A DNA stretch of 16,777 nt from Bdellovibrionales bacterium (lineage in GTDB: Bacteria > Bdellovibrionota > Bdellovibrionia > Bdellovibrionales > UBA1609), in NCBI GenBank assembly GCA_020435085.1, contig JAGRAB010000104.1, positions 1 to 16,777 on the forward strand, given 5' to 3'. The position numbers and the translations under genes were made by a program. Position 1 is the first letter of the stretch. The number at the start of each line of letters is the position of its first letter. Shown piece by piece: positions 12,719 to 16,777 of this stretch. The notes under the pieces were generated by a model. It was not told the DNA's origin, did no database searches, and saw only the letters and a list, made by a program, of their open reading frames with translations.

Positions 12719-14341
12719 TTAATTTCGTCCTCGTGCTAATCGGTTAGTAGACGCTCTTAAACACTGCTCGTACCCATTGGGTTGGCGGCATTGTGGAGGA
12801 AGTGACATTTCTGCTGTTGGTGGCAGTGTATTCGTAAACCGATTTACCGCAGGATTATCTACGCCCTGAAGAAGGTATCCTGGTGCTTTAAGAGTGGCTT
12901 GAAATGCGTTGATTTGAGAAATCAAATCTTGATTCAAGAAGGGAGAATCACCTGACGCTAAGCGAGCGGTTCTTCCACTTAAGTTTAGAGCTCCCATTGG
13001 ATCGACACCTGTCACTTGAAATTGTGTCCCATTGACATTTTTAATTGAGTCATACCAAAACCCAAAGTCATTGGCAGCTTCCACAGGAAGTTGTGGACCC
13101 ATAGCATTTGGCTCATGAACGAATTTCATTTCCGCCTGCATGACAAGACTGTCTAATTGCATTTTGTAAGTATCTTTATACATACCATTAGAACGCTCCA
13201 CTAAGCCGTTCAATCGATAAACTTCAGACATGATCTGAGAGCCCGCAGCAGCTCTGTTCACATAAGAACGTTGATTAGGAGTGAGTGCTCCATAAGTATT
13301 AGAATTCATTTTTTGAAGGAGAGCCATACCTTGTTTTCTTTCATCTTCATTGGGAGAAGTGAGAAGCTGTTTCACAGCGGGCATCATATTGCTGATAAAG
13401 TATTGATCGCGTTGGTTTTGATCTTTGATTTTACTCATGTTTTTACTAAAGCAAGTCATTTTGCCTTCAGGATCATTCTTATAACTATAGCGTTCATCAA
13501 TAGAATCTTCGTTCATATATTCTTCAACATCACTAAGATCAGCCCCTTTTTTGATTTGGCAGCTATCGACAAGGCGTTTTTTCTCAGCCTCAAGCTCTTC
13601 TTCTTTTGCAATTTGAACAATTTCTTCAATTTGATCGCGAACGGAAGACTCTAATTCTTTTTCAGTCTCTTGAAAAAGAAGTTTTGCATCAACAAGTGTT
13701 TCTACACAAACTGATTTTTTAGTATCAGGAGTTGGTGCTATTTTCACTTTTACATAGCGAACTTCAGAGTCTGCCTTCGCACTTTCAGCATCACAATTAT
13801 CGCACCAGTCGCCTTCAGTAGTTTCGCTTGAAACACGAACTTCATAGATATCATAGCGAGGGACTTCTGATTTTATAGTTCTACCAGCATCGTTCTTTAC
13901 AACTTCTTCTTCTTCTGGTTGAAGCTTTTCGGTAGTAGCTCCAAAGTATTGTGATCCACCGTTATTGACATATTGAGAGTCAATTTCGTGAAGCTCTTTA
14001 TTAGAAACAACTTTTCGTATTTGAACATTTCCAGAATATTTATAAGACTTGCCTTTGACTTTAGCAGAAAGATCTTCACCTTTTGAGTTTAAAAACCTAA
14101 AGCTTGAAGAACCATTTTTTGAGGCATTTTCTAATGATGCGATAATTGTATGACCAAAGCCATTTTTAGTATCTTCACAAAGAAGATCAGCATCGGCGCG
14201 TACTTCTGAGATGGATTGTGTGGATGCTAATGAGATTTCATTTTTTGGTAAAAAACTTTGCCATGAAGTATTGGCAGCCAGAAGCCCCAATAAAATCGTT
14301 GGCAAAACGATTTGGGTTTTATTTTTATTGATTGCTTTCAT
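12719..14341 (-). CDS. Large exported protein with eight cysteines and a coiled coil, unknown function
   Basis: A 540-residue protein. A basic N-terminus and hydrophobic stretch (10-23, IVLPTILLGLLAAN) form a signal peptide or anchor. The rest is soluble and charged. It has eight cysteines (55, 180, 183, 212, 261, 297, 518, 527), including a WCDNC pair at 179-183. A Glu/Lys-rich helix likely to be coiled coil spans ~222-262, and an alpha-helical region spans ~300-410. The last ~130 residues are Asn/Gly/Pro-rich and end with a cysteine pair before a basic tail. The paired cysteines suggest disulfides formed in the periplasm or outside the cell; the CxxC is not in a recognisable thioredoxin fold. 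The ribosome site AGGAGG (14347-14352, reverse) 5 bases before the ATG is the strongest in the window, implying high expression. The gene is alone in its transcription unit. I recognise no family. Confidence 0.8.
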   Translation of the reverse strand: MKAINKNKTQIVLPTILLGLLAANTSWQSFLPKNEISLASTQSISEVRADADLLCEDTKNGFGHTIIASLENASKNGSSSFRFLNSKGEDLSAKVKGKSYKYSGNVQIRKVVSNKELHEIDSQYVNNGGSQYFGATTEKLQPEEEEVVKNDAGRTIKSEVPRYDIYEVRVSSETTEGDWCDNCDAESAKADSEVRYVKVKIAPTPDTKKSVCVETLVDAKLLFQETEKELESSVRDQIEEIVQIAKEEELEAEKKRLVDSCQIKKGADLSDVEEYMNEDSIDERYSYKNDPEGKMTCFSKNMSKIKDQNQRDQYFISNMMPAVKQLLTSPNEDERKQGMALLQKMNSNTYGALTPNQRSYVNRAAAGSQIMSEVYRLNGLVERSNGMYKDTYKMQLDSLVMQAEMKFVHEPNAMGPQLPVEAANDFGFWYDSIKNVNGTQFQVTGVDPMGALNLSGRTARLASGDSPFLNQDLISQINAFQATLKAPGYLLQGVDNPAVNRFTNTLPPTAEMSLPPQCRQPNGYEQCLRASTNRLARGRN

Positions 14342-14714
14342 TTTATCCTCCTCCCATATTTTTGAACGCCTCTTGCGCCTATTTATGGGTGTTATTCAAA
14401 CCTTCTTTACTCCAAGATTGGTTCCAGTGGGCCACTTTGCTCGTAACAAATTGAAATTACACAATAAATAGCATTTGGGTGGCAGTTTTCTCGTACAGTT
14501 GAAAATGCCGATAAACTTTGGACAGTCACAAAGGGGTTGGATAAAAGCTAAAAATTTTAAGTGGTTAGACTGTATAAATCGCTGACAGGGAAAACCTCTA
14601 AAAACTGACGAAACTTGGCATTTTTCCTTATTTATGGGCTCGAGAACCTTGCTAACCACAATCAAGTGAGGCAGTTTCTATTTGTTTGCAACCTCGAGAA
14701 AGTGGTTATTTTTA
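14342..14714. promoter_or_regulatory. Divergent intergenic region between the exported protein and kamA
   Basis: 373 bases must hold promoters for both flanking genes. I find no pair of hexamers at proper spacing that stands out. Visible features are the AGGAGG ribosome site (14347-14352, minus), an inverted pair GTGGTTAG (14561-14568) / CTAACCAC (14652-14659), and two copies of TATTTATGGG near both ends. An open frame on the minus strand (14396-14665) has atypical composition and no start signal; I do not accept it as a gene. Confidence 0.35.
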
Positions 14715-15974
14715 ATGAAATTTGAGTTTCTTCCAGCTCCTAATCCTTTAAATATTGCACCTGAAGAGTGGCTGGATTGGCGTTGGCAAATACGGCAATC
14801 ATTAAAATCAAGATTGGATTTTGCAAAATATTTTGAGCTTTCTGTAAATGAAATTGCGGCTTTTGAAAGTATGAAAGAAGCGTTTAAATTTCAAACGACG
14901 CCTTATTATGCATCACTGGCAGATGCGAAAAACCCGGCTGATCCACTGAGAAAAATTCTTATGCCAACGGTGAACGAAGCGTTCAGTGCAACACAAGAAA
15001 TGCTCGACCCATTAGGTGAGGTGAAGCACTCTCCAGTTCCAAGAATTATTCACCGTTATCCGGATCGTCTTTTATTTTTAGTGACAGATCTTTGTAGTGT
15101 GTATTGCCGCTATTGTACGAGAAAACATTTTACCGGCAAAGATCAAGCTTTTGCAAAATCAAAGGAATACCAAGAAGCTTTGAATTATATAAAAAAACAA
15201 AAAGGCCTTCGAGAAGTGATTCTTTCTGGAGGAGATCCTCTGACATTGTCCGACAGTATTTTAAAAAAAGTATTGTCAGACTTAAGAAGCATTGAGCATG
15301 TAGAAATTATTCGAATGGGGACGAGAATACCGGTTGTGAATCCCATGCGAGTGACTCCAGAGTTGGTTGAAATGATGAAAGCCTTTCATCCTATTTTTAT
15401 GATGGTTCACTTTAATCATCCGCGAGAAATTACAAGTGAAGCCGCACAAGCTTTATTATTACTAGTGAACAATGGGTTTCCTGTGATGAATCAAATGGTT
15501 TTACTCAATGGAGTGAACAATCATGAGGCTATTGTTCAAGCACTTTCCCGAAGACTTCTTTATTTGCGAGTAAAACCTTACTACATGTTTCAGTGTGACC
15601 CTTCTGAAGGAACAGACCATTTACGTATTCATTTAGATGAGTCTTTGCGCATACAAAGAGAGCTTTGGGGAAGAATGTCTGGTCTTGCAGTTCCGCATCT
15701 CTCTTTAGATATTCCGGAAGGAGGGGGAAAAGTTGGGTTTGTGCCAAACTTTCAAACTCGCCGAGATGGAGATGATATAGAGTTTCAAGGGTGGGATGGT
15801 ATTCAAGCAACTTATATAAATCCCCCCCGTGAAGATAACCAAACCCCTTCAGATATTCAGACTTATCTCAATGAATGGAATCTTGTTAAAAATCAAACCT
15901 ATGGTTCAAAAACTCAAGCTCAAGAAAACTTCAAAGAAGTTAAAACTAAATTATTTCCAGACGTGCATACTTAA
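14715..15974 (+). CDS. kamA: Lysine 2,3-aminomutase family radical SAM/PLP enzyme
   Basis: A 419-residue protein close in length to clostridial lysine 2,3-aminomutase (416). It interconverts L-lysine and L-beta-lysine with a 4Fe-4S cluster, SAM and PLP in the cytosol. The cluster motif CSVYCRYC gives Cys127, Cys131 and Cys134. The PLP lysine is Lys339 in EGGGK. The two aspartates that bind the substrate amino group in the clostridial enzyme are kept at equivalent spacing: Asp295 (FQCDPSEG) and Asp332 (LDIPEGGGK). These argue for a lysine mutase rather than EpmB, which lacks them. The block PRIIHRYPDRLLFLVTDLC is also typical. I chose ATG 14715 because family proteins begin shortly before a W-x-DWRWQ motif; a TTG at 14682 would add 11 residues. 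No beta-lysine acetyltransferase (ablB) or EF-P gene is adjacent, so osmolyte synthesis and other uses of beta-lysine stay open. Its 3' end overlaps the convergent helicase gene by 29 bases. Confidence 0.88.
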   Translation: MKFEFLPAPNPLNIAPEEWLDWRWQIRQSLKSRLDFAKYFELSVNEIAAFESMKEAFKFQTTPYYASLADAKNPADPLRKILMPTVNEAFSATQEMLDPLGEVKHSPVPRIIHRYPDRLLFLVTDLCSVYCRYCTRKHFTGKDQAFAKSKEYQEALNYIKKQKGLREVILSGGDPLTLSDSILKKVLSDLRSIEHVEIIRMGTRIPVVNPMRVTPELVEMMKAFHPIFMMVHFNHPREITSEAAQALLLLVNNGFPVMNQMVLLNGVNNHEAIVQALSRRLLYLRVKPYYMFQCDPSEGTDHLRIHLDESLRIQRELWGRMSGLAVPHLSLDIPEGGGKVGFVPNFQTRRDGDDIEFQGWDGIQATYINPPREDNQTPSDIQTYLNEWNLVKNQTYGSKTQAQENFKEVKTKLFPDVHT

Positions 15975-16777
15975 TAATAAATTTTTTAAGAGTTTTATTT
16001 TCAAAAAGAACACTGACTTTTTGATGAGATCCTTTCCCCTCGACCTCAAAGACTTGACCAGCTCCAAAGGTGGGGTGTCTTACGCGCATTCCCTTTTTGT
16101 ATCGGTCATCCGCCGATGATTGAGAATAAGAACTATCATCACTAAAGCCTTCATAATCAGGCATGGCATCGAAAGACTCATTATAAGAAGAGCCATAATT
16201 ATTGGAGTGTTGATATCCAGAGGAAGATCCATAACCATTATTATATGACGATTGTTTTTGAGCTCTTTGAACAAAACTTGGTCGTTGGACAGAGGATTCT
16301 TTTTTTAAATATTGCGAAGGAATTTCATCAATAAATCGACTAGGGCTATGACTTTGTTCTTGGCCCCAAACACGCCGTGAACGGGCATAGGTAAGATAAA
16401 GTCTTTCTCGAGCTCGAGTCATTCCCACATACGCCAATCGTCGCTCTTCTTCAACTGCTTCAGGATCGGTAGAATCAAAACTGCGAGCTGAGGGAAACAA
16501 ACCTTCTTCCATTCCAGCAATGAATACAACAGGGTACTCCAGGCCTTTAGAAATATGAAGGGTCATTAGCGTAACACTATTGGGGTCATTTTCTAATTGA
16601 TCGGCATCAGAAACCAAAGCCATTTCCTCAAGAAAATTTTGAAGAGTACCCTCATCGCCGCGCTCTTGTTCGAAGTGCTTAATGGCATTGTCTAATTCTT
16701 CAAGGTTATCAATACGCGCCAATGATTCATGCGTATTTTCTTCTTTAAGCCGAATGGCATATTCTGTCGCATCAAGG
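15946..16777 (-). CDS. pcrA: PcrA/UvrD-type superfamily 1 DNA helicase, C-terminal part (cut by window edge)
   Basis: 276 C-terminal residues; the 5' part lies beyond the right edge, because the frame stays open to 16777. An apparent start at a TTG at 16722 is an internal leucine. Motif V (VTLMTLHISKGLEYPVV) and motif VI (EEERRLAYVGMTRARERLYL) of SF1A helicases are clear. After SPSRFIDEIP comes a Ser/Tyr/Asn/Gly-rich flexible linker of about 60 residues, then a C-terminal Tudor-like domain (GMRVRHPTFGAGQVFEVEG...FENKTLKKFIIKYARLE) typical of PcrA. That domain contacts RNA polymerase in transcription-coupled repair. The enzyme unwinds DNA 3'-5' with ATP in repair and replication-conflict removal. 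The stop lies inside the end of kamA on the opposite strand, with no terminator between them. Confidence 0.93.
   Translation of the reverse strand, partial: LDATEYAIRLKEENTHESLARIDNLEELDNAIKHFEQERGDEGTLQNFLEEMALVSDADQLENDPNSVTLMTLHISKGLEYPVVFIAGMEEGLFPSARSFDSTDPEAVEEERRLAYVGMTRARERLYLTYARSRRVWGQEQSHSPSRFIDEIPSQYLKKESSVQRPSFVQRAQKQSSYNNGYGSSSGYQHSNNYGSSYNESFDAMPDYEGFSDDSSYSQSSADDRYKKGMRVRHPTFGAGQVFEVEGKGSHQKVSVLFENKTLKKFIIKYARLEII

Noticed and set aside
14396..14665. Minus-strand open frame of 89 codons in the kamA upstream gap
   Set aside because: No ribosome site, no recognisable family, and amino-acid pattern like random non-coding DNA.
14682..14714. TTG start extending KamA by 11 residues
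   Set aside because: ATG 14715 fits family alignments; the extra residues have no family counterpart.

Overview
The window looks like a chromosomal segment of an AT-rich Gram-negative bacterium. It has a PBP1B-type murein synthase with an UB2H-like domain, several signal-peptide beta-barrel proteins, an outer-membrane-type lipoprotein protease, a tandem DUF507 pair and a second-type GroES. This gene mix, the base composition and the bacterial ceramidase resemble Bdellovibrionota or a related former-Deltaproteobacteria lineage. That assignment is an inference from gene content only.

Layout. (1) Positions 1-302 hold no intact gene. The first ~75 bases look like the decayed end of a tyrosine recombinase, followed by short palindromes. 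(2) 303-8918 is a minus-strand block. Read in transcription order it is a bifunctional penicillin-binding protein 1B, a beta-barrel protein and a 1472-residue metzincin lipoprotein (the last two tightly spaced), then a terminator and an alkaline-ceramidase-family membrane protein. (3) At 8919-8958 a 40-bp gap carries a dyad that reads as two face-to-face overlapping promoters. One serves PBP1B leftwards. The other serves a rightward cluster of two translationally coupled DUF507 genes and a lysine-rich/GroES gene that is split by an in-frame TAA. (4) 10321-12653 holds two plus-strand envelope proteins, each with its own terminator. (5) 12719-14341 (minus) is an exported cysteine-containing protein of unknown function. 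(6) 14715-15974 (plus) is a lysine 2,3-aminomutase, overlapping tail-to-tail with the C-terminal part of a PcrA/UvrD helicase that runs off the right edge.

Much of the window concerns the cell envelope: murein synthesis, outer-membrane barrels, a surface or periplasmic protease, an exported protein and a possible sphingolipid hydrolase. The rest is cytosolic: a co-chaperonin variant, DUF507 proteins, a radical-SAM mutase and a DNA repair helicase.

Two observations deserve attention first. One is the in-frame stop separating a histone-like lysine-rich region from a GroES domain in a continuous reading frame. The other is the symmetric promoter pair, which would give nearly leaderless mRNAs in both directions. 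I see no CRISPR array, rRNA, tRNA, intact insertion sequence or clear multi-gene defence system.
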